Shown: positions 36,338-46,289 of the stretch, one piece after another
Layout: each line of letters begins with the position of its first letter
Numbering within the stretch: the stretch's first letter is position 1
Assembly (NCBI RefSeq): GCF_042652645.1
Contig: NZ_JBHSGU010000002.1
Span: 2,057,154-2,121,153 of the forward strand
Length of the DNA stretch: 64,000 nt
DNA from: Glaciecola siphonariae
GTDB lineage: Bacteria; Pseudomonadota; Gammaproteobacteria; Enterobacterales; Alteromonadaceae
Reading direction: 5' to 3'
Translations under genes and position numbers: made by a program
The notes under the pieces: model-generated
The model's database searches: none
Seen by the model: only the letters and a program-made list of their open reading frames with translations
Told to the model about the DNA's origin: nothing

Positions 36338-37426
36338 ATGTCGTCGAAAGAAATAAGCTTTAATTTACCCGCTCTACTGCATACCCTGAAAACCGCGGTC
36401 TTAGTCGTAGACGCTGACTTGAACGTTTGTTACGTGAACGACGCTGGGCTGAACCTGCTAGAAACCGGTTTTAGCCAAATGAAGGAGCGCCCACTAAACG
36501 ACTTCTTCATATCCGACAGTTTTAATCGCCAGCGTTTTGTTGATGCGCTTCACTCGGGCGAAGAATTCAGCATTTCAGAACTCCAGCTTTGTTTTAAAGA
36601 CGGCCGCGCAGTAATGGTCGACTTACAAGCCACGCAGCTTGAACAAGATACGACAGAACATCTGCTCATAGAGATTCTGCCCATCGACAAGCAACGAAAA
36701 ATTTCACAAGAAACTCAGCAATACGCACAGCAAATGGCCGCAAGAGAACTCATACGCGGATTAGCACACGAAATTAAAAATCCACTTGGCGGTATTCGTG
36801 GTGCAGCACAGCTTTTAGGCAAAGAGTTAAGCGACCCCGCGCACCACGAGTTTACCCAAATGATTATTGATCAGGCTGATCGCCTACGGGCATTAGTTGA
36901 CCGTTTACTTGGACCCAACTCTCTTCCGCAAAAACGTATGTGCAATCTACATGAGATAATTGAAAAAGTACGCTCCGTTATTGCAGCCGATGCTTCTTAC
37001 CACATTCATATTGAGCGTGACTACGACCCTTCCATTCCCGATATTTACGCCGACCCAGATATGCTGCAGCAGGCATTGCTAAACATTGCTCGTAATGCAA
37101 GCCAGGCTCTAAAAAGTGCAAAAGTTGAAAACCCAGTGATTGGTTTTCGCACCCGTATAGAACGCCAGTGTGTAATCAAGGGAAAACGCCATACGCTATG
37201 TGCATTGATTAGCATTATTGATAACGGCCCTGGTGTCCCTAAGGAACTGAAAGATACTTTGTTCTACCCCATGGTTACGAGCAAACGAAAAGGCTCTGGA
37301 CTGGGTTTGTCAATTGCACAAACCTTGGCTGACCATCATAAAGGCAAAATTGATGTGGAAAGCTTTCCTGGCTACACCGAATTTACCTTCCATATTCCGC
37401 TGTCTACAAAGGATGAAAACACATGA
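36338..37426 (+). CDS. glnL: Nitrogen regulation sensor kinase NtrB
   Basis: 362-residue soluble sensor kinase. The N-terminal PAS domain has LKTAVLVVDADLNVCYVNDA. The phospho-acceptor is H144 in GLAHEIKNPLGGIRGAAQLL, and the ATPase boxes are NIARNASQAL (N), DNGPGVP (G1) and GSGLGLSIAQ (G2). It phosphorylates or dephosphorylates NtrC under PII control. Its stop overlaps glnG (ATGA). Control is likely by the NtrC box just upstream. Confidence 0.95.
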   Translation: MSSKEISFNLPALLHTLKTAVLVVDADLNVCYVNDAGLNLLETGFSQMKERPLNDFFISDSFNRQRFVDALHSGEEFSISELQLCFKDGRAVMVDLQATQLEQDTTEHLLIEILPIDKQRKISQETQQYAQQMAARELIRGLAHEIKNPLGGIRGAAQLLGKELSDPAHHEFTQMIIDQADRLRALVDRLLGPNSLPQKRMCNLHEIIEKVRSVIAADASYHIHIERDYDPSIPDIYADPDMLQQALLNIARNASQALKSAKVENPVIGFRTRIERQCVIKGKRHTLCALISIIDNGPGVPKELKDTLFYPMVTSKRKGSGLGLSIAQTLADHHKGKIDVESFPGYTEFTFHIPLSTKDENT

Positions 37427-38832
37427 TTGAACCTGTTTGGATTGTCGATGACGATAGCTCGATAAGATGGGTATTAGAAAAAGCGCTTAAAGCTGCGCAA
37501 ATAGGCTGCATGAGTTTTGATAATCCAGAAGACTTGCTGTTGCAAATAGAATCTGGGCGCTCGCCACAGGTTATTATTTCCGACGTAAGAATGCCGCAAA
37601 TGGACGGCATGACCTTGCTTGAAGAGGTGCATCAACACTTTCCTGAGCTCCCTGTCATTATCATGACCGCTCACTCCGATTTAGATAGCGCGGTAAATGC
37701 TTATCAGGGAGGGGCTTTTGAATATCTACCAAAACCCTTTGATATGGATGATGCAATAGAGCTCATTAAGCGGGCTCTAGAACATGCCGGTGAAACTAGC
37801 TCTAAAAAATCTGCTGCGGTTGAAAACCCCAGTAAAGAAATCATCGGAGAAGCACCTGCAATGCAGGAGGTGTTTCGAGCCGTCGGACGGTTATCGCGCT
37901 CCTCTATAAGTGTTTTAATCAATGGTCAATCGGGTACGGGCAAAGAGCTCGTAGCCCAAGCACTACACAAACACAGCCCGCGAGCCAAACAAACCTTCGT
38001 TGCTCTCAACATGGCAGCCATACCGGCTGACTTAGTAGAGTCTGAGCTCTTTGGGCATGAAAAAGGCGCGTTTACAGGTGCGCAAAATGCCCGGACAGGA
38101 CGTTTTGAACAAGCCGATGGTGGCACCTTGTTTTTAGATGAAATTGGCGACATGCCTATAGATGTGCAAACTCGCTTGCTTCGGGTGTTGGCAGATGGTC
38201 AGTTTTATCGGGTTGGCGGCCATCAACCGGTGTCTGTAGATGTGCGTATCATTGCCGCAACGCATCAAAATTTAGAAAAACGAGTGGCTGAGGGCAAATT
38301 TCGAGAAGATTTATATCATCGATTGAACGTTATTCGCATCCACATCCCATCACTCAATGAACGCAGAGAAGATATTCCTATTTTAGCTAAGCATTTTCTC
38401 TCAAAAGCGGCAAAAGAGCTTGGGGTTGAGATGAAAAGCCTATCGAAAAGTGCTTCTCAGAGGCTCAGCGAGTTAGCTTGGCCGGGCAACGTCCGCCAGT
38501 TAGAAAATACCTGCCGATGGCTCACTGTAATGGCAAGCGGACAGGAGATTTTGCCTAACGACCTACCGCCAGAGCTAACAACAACGGTAGAGGACGTTGA
38601 GCAAGCTAATCAGGTTGATGACTGGACGGTGTTATTGTCAAACTGGGCAAACAAGCAACTGATTGCCGGCAGAAACGATATTTTAGATACCGCTCAAGTT
38701 GATTTTGAGCGCATATTGTTAAACTGCGCGCTCAAACATACTCATGGCCATAAGCAGGAGGCTGCAAAACGTTTAGGCTGGGGCAGGAACACTCTGACTC
38801 GAAAGCTCAAAGAGCTAGGTATGGGCGATTAA
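37423..38832 (+). CDS. glnG: Nitrogen response regulator NtrC
   Basis: 469 residues. The receiver has D54 in IISDVRMPQMDG. The sigma-54 AAA+ domain has GQSGTGKELVA, the sigma-54 contact loop GAFTGAQ, GGTLFLDEIGDMP, and the R-finger region LAWPGNVRQLENTCR. The Fis-type HTH ends KRLGWGRNTLTRKLKELG. It activates glnA and other nitrogen genes and probably represses its own operon. Confidence 0.97.
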   Translation: MIEPVWIVDDDSSIRWVLEKALKAAQIGCMSFDNPEDLLLQIESGRSPQVIISDVRMPQMDGMTLLEEVHQHFPELPVIIMTAHSDLDSAVNAYQGGAFEYLPKPFDMDDAIELIKRALEHAGETSSKKSAAVENPSKEIIGEAPAMQEVFRAVGRLSRSSISVLINGQSGTGKELVAQALHKHSPRAKQTFVALNMAAIPADLVESELFGHEKGAFTGAQNARTGRFEQADGGTLFLDEIGDMPIDVQTRLLRVLADGQFYRVGGHQPVSVDVRIIAATHQNLEKRVAEGKFREDLYHRLNVIRIHIPSLNERREDIPILAKHFLSKAAKELGVEMKSLSKSASQRLSELAWPGNVRQLENTCRWLTVMASGQEILPNDLPPELTTTVEDVEQANQVDDWTVLLSNWANKQLIAGRNDILDTAQVDFERILLNCALKHTHGHKQEAAKRLGWGRNTLTRKLKELGMGD

Positions 38833-38865
38833 TCGTATTGAGAAAAATCGCCCTGCTGCATGTGT

Positions 38866-40362
38866 CTAAGCACTATTCGCTTTTGCTAGGCTAAACTGAA
38901 ATGTAGTGCCACAGCCTAGCTCACTGCTCACGCTTAATGTAGAGTCAAACAATGCAATGAGCTTTTGACTAATGGCCAAACCTAATCCAACATGAGTATT
39001 GGCGTCGCGCTCGGTATTACTCGCCTGATAGCGAGCATCAAAAATATGTGGAAGCTCATCTTTAGCAATACCAATACCGCTGTCAATTACGCTCACACCA
39101 ATGCGCTCATCTTCATGCGAAATTTTAAGTTCAATCGTTCCATTTTCTGGTGTATGCCTAATTGCATTACCTATAAGGTTAGTAAGCACCCGCTCCAGCT
39201 TTTCAATGTCGGCGCTCACGTAGGCCTGGGCTGCTTCTACATTTACCTTAAGCGTTATGTTTTTCTCTTGTGCTTTTATAGCAAATTTAGCGGCGATATC
39301 ATGCAGCAGCTCGGTGAGTAAAAAAGCCTCCAGTTTAATTTTCACGTGCCCACTTTCTAAATATGCCAACTCAAAAATTTGGTCTATTAGCCGCTTAAGA
39401 TTGAGAAGGTTTTTAAGTGAAATATCAACAAACTGCTTTTGTTCAACCGGCGTTAATGATTCCCCTCTGATAGAAAGAGTTTCAATATATCCCTGCAAAT
39501 TTGCGAGTGGGGTGCGTAAGTCGTGACTCAAGTCGGTGAGTAAAGACTTGCGCTGTTGGTCGGTTTGACGGATTTGCTGCCATTGTTTGTTAATATGCTT
39601 GAGCATTTCGTTGAAAGAAAACCCCAAGCGCTGAACCTCATTGCGTGAATCATCCCGCCAATTTTGCAAGGTAACCCCTGAAGCTGCTAAATCAAACCCG
39701 CTCGACCTAAACACATCCATATCATCAGATAAACGTTTTAGAGGTGCGGTAAGCAGTCTAAATAACAGTAAAAGTGCGAATAATAAAAATACCAAGCCTG
39801 CTGCTATGATCATGGCAAACTGCTGTGCACCTTTACTTTTTTGGATGCTGTCGATAATTGAATCGTATTGAGAGCCACCAATAATCACATATAAATAACC
39901 TTGCAGCTGCTCACCGTTGTAAACAGGTGACGCTGAAAATATCTTGCTGTTGTCTAGGGATTTAGGGTCATCACCGTAAAGTGGAAGGCTGTCGGAGTTG
40001 TCTATCAACTGCAAAATAGGTTGTAAATCAATTTTATCTCTGAGCACCTCACCGGGCTTAGCTGAGTAAGTTAACACGTCGCCCTGCGGACCTAAAAAAT
40101 AGAATTCAAAACTAGGGCCTAACAGCATTAAAGTATGAAACAGGTTCTTTAGCGCATCATAGTCGTACACGCCGGTTTGCAGCAGCGGATTATCGTGAAC
40201 AAGATGCCCTGCCAATTCTAAATGCAGGCGCTGCTCGCCCTCGCGCTGAATAGAGGTTTGTAAGTGACTGGAGGCAAGCGCAAGCAGAGCAATGACCAAA
40301 AAAAAGCCGGCAACCAGTGACACCGCCAAGCGTTGATAGAAACAAAGAGTAGGCAGGCGCAT
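38866..40362 (-). CDS. Membrane sensor histidine kinase
   Basis: 498 residues. TM1 is near 12–33 and TM2 near 181–203, bracketing a ~150-residue periplasmic sensor. HAMP follows, then the acceptor H280 in LSHDLRTPLANLQGY, and ATP-binding boxes NLIGNAIRHTPENG, DSGIGI and HVGLGLAISQKL. It lies three bases after its response regulator, so the two form one operon. The signal is unknown. Confidence 0.92.
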   Translation of the reverse strand: MRLPTLCFYQRLAVSLVAGFFLVIALLALASSHLQTSIQREGEQRLHLELAGHLVHDNPLLQTGVYDYDALKNLFHTLMLLGPSFEFYFLGPQGDVLTYSAKPGEVLRDKIDLQPILQLIDNSDSLPLYGDDPKSLDNSKIFSASPVYNGEQLQGYLYVIIGGSQYDSIIDSIQKSKGAQQFAMIIAAGLVFLLFALLLLFRLLTAPLKRLSDDMDVFRSSGFDLAASGVTLQNWRDDSRNEVQRLGFSFNEMLKHINKQWQQIRQTDQQRKSLLTDLSHDLRTPLANLQGYIETLSIRGESLTPVEQKQFVDISLKNLLNLKRLIDQIFELAYLESGHVKIKLEAFLLTELLHDIAAKFAIKAQEKNITLKVNVEAAQAYVSADIEKLERVLTNLIGNAIRHTPENGTIELKISHEDERIGVSVIDSGIGIAKDELPHIFDARYQASNTERDANTHVGLGLAISQKLIALFDSTLSVSSELGCGTTFQFSLAKANSA

Positions 40363-40365
40363 TTT

Positions 40366-41076
40366 TTATCCTTGCTGCTTGTTAAACTTATACCCCACTC
40401 CCCATACCGTTTGCACATAATCGGGTTGGGTAGCATCGTTTTCAATTTTTGAGCGTAAACGGTTAATATGAGAGTTTACTGTGTGCTCATAACCGCAGTG
40501 CTGATATCCCCAAACAGACTCAAGCAATTGCGCACGAGAAAACACCTGATTAGGGTGCTGCATCAAATGGAAGAGTAAATCAAACTCAGTGGCGGTGAGC
40601 TCAACAGGCTTGCCTTGTTGAAAAACTTCTCGGGTGTCTTTGATAATTTTTATACTGCCAGACTCAATAATGCCTGAAGGCTCAAGCTGATGTTGATGAG
40701 CATTTTTGAGTACGTTCACCTTGCGAATTTGCGCTCGCACCCTTGCCTGAAGCTCACGAATACTGAATGGCTTAGTCATATAATCATCAGCACCCAACTC
40801 CAAGCCCAACACTCGATCTGTTTCGGAGTCTTTTGCCGTCAACATCAAAATCGCTTGCTCAGGTTTTCGCTCGCGCAGCTTACGGCATATGTCTAGTCCG
40901 CCAAGTGTAGGTAACATTACGTCGAGCAATACCAACGAAAACGATTGATTTAGGGCGGCGTTTAGGCCGGTTTGCCCATCGGCATGATGCTCGAGTGATA
41001 AACCCAGCTCCGCTAGATTTACTTGGATAAGGGTAGCAATATCCATATCATCTTCTACTACCAATACTGAGTCCAT
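40366..41076 (-). CDS. OmpR/PhoB-family response regulator
   Basis: 236 residues. The receiver has the acidic pair EDDMD, phospho-acceptor D52 in LVLLDVMLPTLGG, and the switch lysine in DDYMTKPFS. The winged-helix domain has LTATEFDLLFHLMQHPNQVFSRAQLLESVWG and TVNSHINRLRSKIE. The start is ATG 41076 with AAGGA about nine bases upstream. It is partner of the kinase downstream; target genes are unknown. Confidence 0.93.
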   Translation of the reverse strand: MDSVLVVEDDMDIATLIQVNLAELGLSLEHHADGQTGLNAALNQSFSLVLLDVMLPTLGGLDICRKLRERKPEQAILMLTAKDSETDRVLGLELGADDYMTKPFSIRELQARVRAQIRKVNVLKNAHQHQLEPSGIIESGSIKIIKDTREVFQQGKPVELTATEFDLLFHLMQHPNQVFSRAQLLESVWGYQHCGYEHTVNSHINRLRSKIENDATQPDYVQTVWGVGYKFNKQQG

Positions 41077-41232
41077 CGTGTTTTTTCCTTTTTCAGTCGC
41101 TGATAATTGTAGCATTACATGCCTCATGAAATAGACCGGCAATCACCGGGTTTTAATTCATACACAAGCATATAATGCGATGCATTTATCGCAAAAGTAT
41201 CACGTAAAGAGGTTTTTTTGAGGGTAAAAAGA

Positions 41233-42855
41233 CTAGGCGATTTTAGCGCGCGGGTGCTTGCTCAAGCCTTGCCAAATTGCATGCCCTTCGGCTAGTGCAA
41301 CTTGCTCTGCCAAAATGGCTTTTAAATCATCATTGGTGGTAAGTGGATTGGCCAATACGACTCGAAATACCGTTATGGCCTGATTATTATATTTTTCAAT
41401 TTCTATTCGCGTGCGCGATACAAATGATTTGCCAGCCTCTCGCTGCTGTTTTTGTATCGAAACGGTCAACTCATCAAGTTGCTCATTAAGCATTCGCTGC
41501 TGCTGGCTAGATTCGTTTTCAAGACCTTTCAGCTCTATCGGACGCAGTCGGTAAGTTAACAACGAAAGCACCGGTGCCGTCATTAGCTCAAAACACTCAT
41601 GCGCGTTAATCATATCTGCGAACGCGTGCGCTTGGTCAATGGCACGGTCAATCAACAACTCATACCCCCTGCGACCAAAAATATGGAATGACGAATACAC
41701 CATCATTGCCATACCGTTTCGCGAGCCCTCAAGGGTGGTTGCGCCGAGGTCTTTTGAGCCCTGACGTAAAATATATTGGGCGTGATGTCGCACCGCGTTA
41801 CTGGCTTTCGGGTCTTTAAATATGGCCATCCCTGCCCCCATGGGCACATACATTTGCTTATGCGCATCAATGGTTACCGAGTCGGCCTTTTCGATGCCGG
41901 CAAGCTTGCTACGATTGCGTTCTGAAAAAAGCGTAGCACCGCCCCAAGCGGCATCAACATGGAAGTGACATCCTAGTTCTTTGGCAACATCAGCTAGCTC
42001 ATCAAGTGGGTCAATATGACCCGTCTCAGTGGTTCCTGCAATGCCAATAATGGCCAATAAGCTGTTACCCTTTTCTTGATATGCCTTGCCAAAAGCCAAC
42101 GCCTTTTCAGGCTCCAATATCTGTCTGGGGCTATCGATACTGAGTAAGTTATCTCTACCTATGCCTAACACATCTACCGCCTTGCCTAGCGAGTAGTGCC
42201 CACGCCGTGAGGTCATAAGCCCTAAATTGTGAATATTGTAATGACGGTAGGCGCTGGCCAATCCCGCTTTATTAACGCCTGAAAATCCAGGTTGCGGGCC
42301 GAGTTTCAAATTTCTTGCAACCCACAGTGCTGTGATATTGGCAATGGTGCCGCCGGAACAAAACGCGCCCAAAGAATGCTCTGCACTGTGAAGGTACTGG
42401 CTGTAAAAATCCTCGTCTTGCGCATAAATAAGGTTATGCATCATGCCAAGTGTTTGCCGCTCAAGTGGGGTAAAAGCTTTAGACGTTTCTATTTTTACGA
42501 GATTTTGATTTAAACCCACCATCAGCTTAGACAGGGGCAAATGGAAATAAGGTAAAGCCGATGTCATATGGCCAATGAAGGTTGGCGCGTAGGTATTAAC
42601 GGAGTGTGCAACGAGCTTGTCTAATAAGGCCTCGGCGTGGCTTGAGACAAACTCGGGAGAATCGGGTACATGAGCGCTCGAGAAGTCTTGCTCAATTTCT
42701 TCAAGTGAGGTCTTTTTGGTTACCACATGTTGAGACAAAAAATCAGAGACGTTATCTGAAAGATGACGTTCTATTTTTGCGAGCGTTGAGTCATTATGCT
42801 CAGGCTTAGTAAAGACTCTGAATAGATGCTCTAAACTGACTTCTGCTTTTGCCAA
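41233..42855 (-). CDS. panP: PLP-dependent aspartate 1-decarboxylase PanP
   Basis: 540 residues, group II decarboxylase fold. PLP-binding features: CSGGTIANITALWVAR, the aspartate in HVDAAWGGATLFS (299–309), and the Schiff-base lysine K333 in SVTIDAHKQMYVPMGAG. Length and the motif set match the PanP family of Vibrio and Alteromonadales, which makes beta-alanine for pantothenate in place of the pyruvoyl enzyme PanD. A glutamate or other aromatic decarboxylase role is the alternative. It is monocistronic. Confidence 0.85.
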   Translation of the reverse strand: MAKAEVSLEHLFRVFTKPEHNDSTLAKIERHLSDNVSDFLSQHVVTKKTSLEEIEQDFSSAHVPDSPEFVSSHAEALLDKLVAHSVNTYAPTFIGHMTSALPYFHLPLSKLMVGLNQNLVKIETSKAFTPLERQTLGMMHNLIYAQDEDFYSQYLHSAEHSLGAFCSGGTIANITALWVARNLKLGPQPGFSGVNKAGLASAYRHYNIHNLGLMTSRRGHYSLGKAVDVLGIGRDNLLSIDSPRQILEPEKALAFGKAYQEKGNSLLAIIGIAGTTETGHIDPLDELADVAKELGCHFHVDAAWGGATLFSERNRSKLAGIEKADSVTIDAHKQMYVPMGAGMAIFKDPKASNAVRHHAQYILRQGSKDLGATTLEGSRNGMAMMVYSSFHIFGRRGYELLIDRAIDQAHAFADMINAHECFELMTAPVLSLLTYRLRPIELKGLENESSQQQRMLNEQLDELTVSIQKQQREAGKSFVSRTRIEIEKYNNQAITVFRVVLANPLTTNDDLKAILAEQVALAEGHAIWQGLSKHPRAKIA

Positions 42856-43016
42856 TGGAATTTCCGCCTAATGCCGAGTCGGGCACTTTACCCTAGTTTT
42901 AAGCACTTTGCCAAATGCCCTTACGCTTTTTTATTGCTAAAAGTGACAGTTTTATTAAAGGCTTTGAGATTTTGACTGATAACCTAATATAGACCAAATT
43001 TTCATCAGGATTAGTT

Positions 43017-43736
43017 TTGCAAGCCTTAGTAGCACCACCTAATGTCACCCTAGAGCAAATTGTGCCGTTTTATCAGCCTATTTTTACACTTGCTGATCAT
43101 CGGGTTTATCGCTATGAATGCTTAGCTAGGCTACTAGACACAAAACAACAGGTCATTTTGCCCAACGAATTTCTTTACATTGTAGAAAGTAATCACGAAG
43201 CGGCAGACATGACCGGTCGAATCTTGGAGCTCTCTCGCGCTTATTGTAAACCCAGACAAATGAGTTGGTCGATTAACTTATTTGCCTCAGATTTAGACGA
43301 CCTTTCACTGCTTCAATCTATACGAGAGATGTGCAGCGATAGCTCTAAAGGACTATGCGGCATTGAAATCAACTTTGCATGCATTAAAGACAAACTTGTG
43401 CAATTGCGCAGCTTGCTTAAAAGCATCCCCAATCTGCATATCACGATAGACGAAGTAGACCAGTGCTGCGATAGTTTATACGCACTTGTGGCGAGCGGGA
43501 TTGACGCCATAAAAATAAAAGCCGAATTTATAAAAGAGTATGCAAAAACTGAAGCGGGTAAGAGCGCAATTGATGAGCTCAAAGATTTGTGCGAGCAACA
43601 AAACTGTAAATTGATTGCCGAGCATATTGAAGACGAACAAAGCCTAAAGGCAGTAACTGAAATGAATATACTATATGGTCAAGGGTTTTACTTGTCTCAT
43701 CCATCACCAAGGGTATATCCAATCCACAGTGCCTGA
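43017..43736 (+). CDS. Degenerate EAL-domain protein
   Basis: 239 residues covering a single EAL domain: YQPIFTLADHRVYRYECLARL (EAL becomes ECL), NLFASDLDD, GIEINFACIKD, ITIDEVDQCCDSL (in place of DDFGTG), GIDAIKIKAEFI (in place of IKID), IAEHIEDEQSL and YGQGFYLSHPSP. Several metal-binding acids are changed, so catalysis of cyclic di-GMP hydrolysis is doubtful and a binding or protein-contact role is more likely. The TTG start has AGGA seven bases upstream. Its 3' end overlaps the convergent methyltransferase gene by 40 bases. Confidence 0.78.
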   Translation: MQALVAPPNVTLEQIVPFYQPIFTLADHRVYRYECLARLLDTKQQVILPNEFLYIVESNHEAADMTGRILELSRAYCKPRQMSWSINLFASDLDDLSLLQSIREMCSDSSKGLCGIEINFACIKDKLVQLRSLLKSIPNLHITIDEVDQCCDSLYALVASGIDAIKIKAEFIKEYAKTEAGKSAIDELKDLCEQQNCKLIAEHIEDEQSLKAVTEMNILYGQGFYLSHPSPRVYPIHSA

Positions 43737-44482
43737 CCTGCGCTTGCGTATTTTCGCTCAAAAGGCGTTATTGCGTTTTTAACGTCGTTTAGTTTAAGCT
43801 CCGCCACCTGCATTACCGCATCATACTGCGCCGCTGCTAGCTGAAACTCATCTACATAAACCTTCCAATTCGAGCGCACCTCTATGTTGCTAGATACGCG
43901 CATAACATCTTTAAAAACGGCGCTTGCGTGCCAGCGTTTGCCGACTTGCGTCTTTTTTGGGTAAGGGTTGGGATACAGGATGTATTGCTTGGCGACATAC
44001 CATTTTCGCATGCTGCCTTGTTGTGCGTTGCTCGATGATTTAAGCGCATGTTCTTCAGTAAAGTCTGCCAGCAAACGCCAAAAGTCATTTAAGTCAGCCT
44101 GAAGAACAAGGTAATTGTTGAGCTCTCGCGATAATTGTTCTTTTGAATGTACAGACGACTTTTGTTTTACGTCGCCAGTAATTTCGCTCACGTAATGTTG
44201 ATGTTTGTTGAGGCGCGCTTCAGACTTGTCGATTCCAATGACTCTGGCATTCGGATACCGCTTTGCCAGATGCAAGGTACTCTCCCCTACGCCGCAGCAA
44301 GCATCAATAATCACCGCACGATCCCAGTCGCTTAGCCATTTTAAGGCGTAGTCAAATGCACGCTGGGTATGCTCAGCGATAGGCCTTTGTGAATGATGAT
44401 GTTGATGCCGCTTTACCAAAGCAAGCAAGTCATCGTGCACAGTAGTTTGCGCACTGACGACCGGTTTTGGCGCTTGAAACAC
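43697..44482 (-). CDS. TrmB-like SAM-dependent methyltransferase
   Basis: 261 residues. SAM motif I is VIIDACCGVGESTLHLAKRYP and motif II IGIDKSEARLNKH. LYPNPYPKKTQVGKRWHAS corresponds to the PDPWPKxRH block of tRNA m7G46 methyltransferase TrmB. The N-terminus and linker differ from canonical TrmB, so this is probably a paralogue whose substrate may differ. The GTG start follows the stop of yadH directly (TAAGTG), so it is the third gene of that operon. Confidence 0.75.
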   Translation of the reverse strand: MFQAPKPVVSAQTTVHDDLLALVKRHQHHHSQRPIAEHTQRAFDYALKWLSDWDRAVIIDACCGVGESTLHLAKRYPNARVIGIDKSEARLNKHQHYVSEITGDVKQKSSVHSKEQLSRELNNYLVLQADLNDFWRLLADFTEEHALKSSSNAQQGSMRKWYVAKQYILYPNPYPKKTQVGKRWHASAVFKDVMRVSSNIEVRSNWKVYVDEFQLAAAQYDAVMQVAELKLNDVKNAITPFERKYASAGQALWIGYTLGDG

Positions 44483-45253
44483 TTAGCTTCGAATCCCTAT
44501 ACCCTTCTTCAATAGGCGGTAGGCAACAGCGAACAACACAACATTAAAGCCAATCAATAAAGCCAAAGATATTAGGTAATTGACGTCTGACACACCTAAA
44601 AACCCATAGCGGAAGCCGTTAACCATATACACAATAGGATTGGCTTGGGAAACAATCTGCCAGAAGTCAGGTAATAAAGTAAGCGAATAAAACACACCGC
44701 CTAGATATGTTAATGGCGTCAACACAAACGTAGGAATAACGCTAATATCATCGAACGACTTAGCATATATGCCATTGATCAAACCTGCTGTAGCAAAGAG
44801 AGTAGAGGTCAGAATTAAGGTAATGACGATCACGAGAAAATTATGAATTTGCACGTCAACAAAAAACATAGACACAACGGTTACAATCACGCCGATTATC
44901 ATTGCTCTGGCAACACCGCCCCCAACAAAACCCATAATCACCACCCAAGTGGGCACCGGTGCAACGAGCAACTCTTCAACATTACGCTGGAACTTAGCGC
45001 TAAAAAATGACGACGACACATTAGAGTAGGAGTTGGTAATAATCGACATCATAATGAGCCCGGGCACAATAAATTCCATGTAGGAGAATCCACCCATATC
45101 GCCAATACGCTTACCAATTAAGTTACCGAAAATAACAAAATACAAAGACATTGTGATAGCCGGCGGCACAAGCGTTTGCACCCAAATGCGCAAAAAGCGC
45201 GTGCACTCTTTAATCCAAATCGTTTTTAAGGCTATAAAATTACGCGAACTCAT
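44483..45253 (-). CDS. yadH: ABC-2 type transport permease YadH
   Basis: 256 residues with six helices and the ABC-2 exporter pattern (FIVPGLIMMSIITNSYSNVS, FVGGGVARAMIIG, LTYLGGVFYSLTLLPDFW). It pairs with the ATPase at 45250 through a 4-base overlap. It is an exporter of unknown substrate; E. coli YadGH is likewise uncharacterised. Confidence 0.9.
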   Translation of the reverse strand: MSSRNFIALKTIWIKECTRFLRIWVQTLVPPAITMSLYFVIFGNLIGKRIGDMGGFSYMEFIVPGLIMMSIITNSYSNVSSSFFSAKFQRNVEELLVAPVPTWVVIMGFVGGGVARAMIIGVIVTVVSMFFVDVQIHNFLVIVITLILTSTLFATAGLINGIYAKSFDDISVIPTFVLTPLTYLGGVFYSLTLLPDFWQIVSQANPIVYMVNGFRYGFLGVSDVNYLISLALLIGFNVVLFAVAYRLLKKGIGIRS

Positions 45254-46185
45254 GCTTTAGCCTCCGCTATTTTTGCTTTTCCTGACTCCATTAAACGCAC
45301 AAATAACTCTTCCAGACGATTCGCTTTGTTGCGCATGCTCATTACCTTAACGTCGTGCTTGGAGAAATGCTCAAAGAGTGGATTCAGGCCAGTTTCTTTG
45401 GGCACGTCCACCTCTAAGGTTTGTTCGTCTATCGCGCGAGTTTCAAATTCTGGCACCTTTATCTGGCTGGCCCCATCGGCTAAATCAAATACAAAGGTCT
45501 CAACATTTAAGGTTGCCAAAAGCGCCTTCATACTCGTGTTTTCTACGATAATACCTTTGTCGATAATGGCAATATTCCGACAAAGCATTTCAGCCTCTTC
45601 CAAATAATGCGTCGTTAAGATTATCGTAATACCTTGCTGATTGATTTCTTTTAAAAATGCCCACATAGAGCGGCGAACTTCAATATCAACACCCGCGGTG
45701 GGCTCGTCCAAAATTAGCATTTTGGGTTCGTGCATCAACGCGCGCGCAATCATCAATCTGCGTTTCATACCGCCCGAAAGCTCGCGTGCACTAGCGTTGC
45801 GCTTATCCCAAAGTTCGAGCTGTTTTAAGTATTTTTCAGCGCGCGTTTTCGCAACATCTCGTGGTACGCCATAATAACCAGCTTGATTAACCACAATCTG
45901 CATAAGTGTTTCGAATTGATTAAAATTAAACTCTTGAGGCACCAAGCCGATGCATGATTTTGCCTCAACCTCATCTTTTACAGAGTCAAAACCAAAGACC
46001 TTAACACTGCCTACAGATTTATTGACCAGCGAACAGATGATGCCAATGGTTGTAGACTTGCCCGCACCATTTGGCCCAAGCAAAGCAAAAAAGTCGCCTT
46101 GATCAACTGTTAAGTCAATGCCTTTTAGCGCGGTAACGCCGCCGGCATACGTTTTTTCAAGCCCTTTAATGTCGAGTGCTTTCAT
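45250..46185 (-). CDS. yadG: ABC transporter ATP-binding protein YadG
   Basis: 311 residues. Walker A is GPNGAGKSTTIG, the signature LSGGMKRRLMIARALMHEP, and Walker B LILDEPTAGVD; the H-loop is LTTHYLEEAEML. The long conserved run around GLVPQEFNFNQFETL and the C-terminal MSMRNKANRLEELFV are those of YadG. It forms an exporter with YadH. Confidence 0.93.
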   Translation of the reverse strand: MKALDIKGLEKTYAGGVTALKGIDLTVDQGDFFALLGPNGAGKSTTIGIICSLVNKSVGSVKVFGFDSVKDEVEAKSCIGLVPQEFNFNQFETLMQIVVNQAGYYGVPRDVAKTRAEKYLKQLELWDKRNASARELSGGMKRRLMIARALMHEPKMLILDEPTAGVDIEVRRSMWAFLKEINQQGITIILTTHYLEEAEMLCRNIAIIDKGIIVENTSMKALLATLNVETFVFDLADGASQIKVPEFETRAIDEQTLEVDVPKETGLNPLFEHFSKHDVKVMSMRNKANRLEELFVRLMESGKAKIAEAKA

Positions 46186-46289
46186 GCGTATCTCTTTTTA
46201 GATAAATCTTAGATGGAAAATATGGAGGTTCAGTGCAATGTGTAAACTGAAGTGCGAAGTATACCATTTACCTCAAATAGCGCATATAA

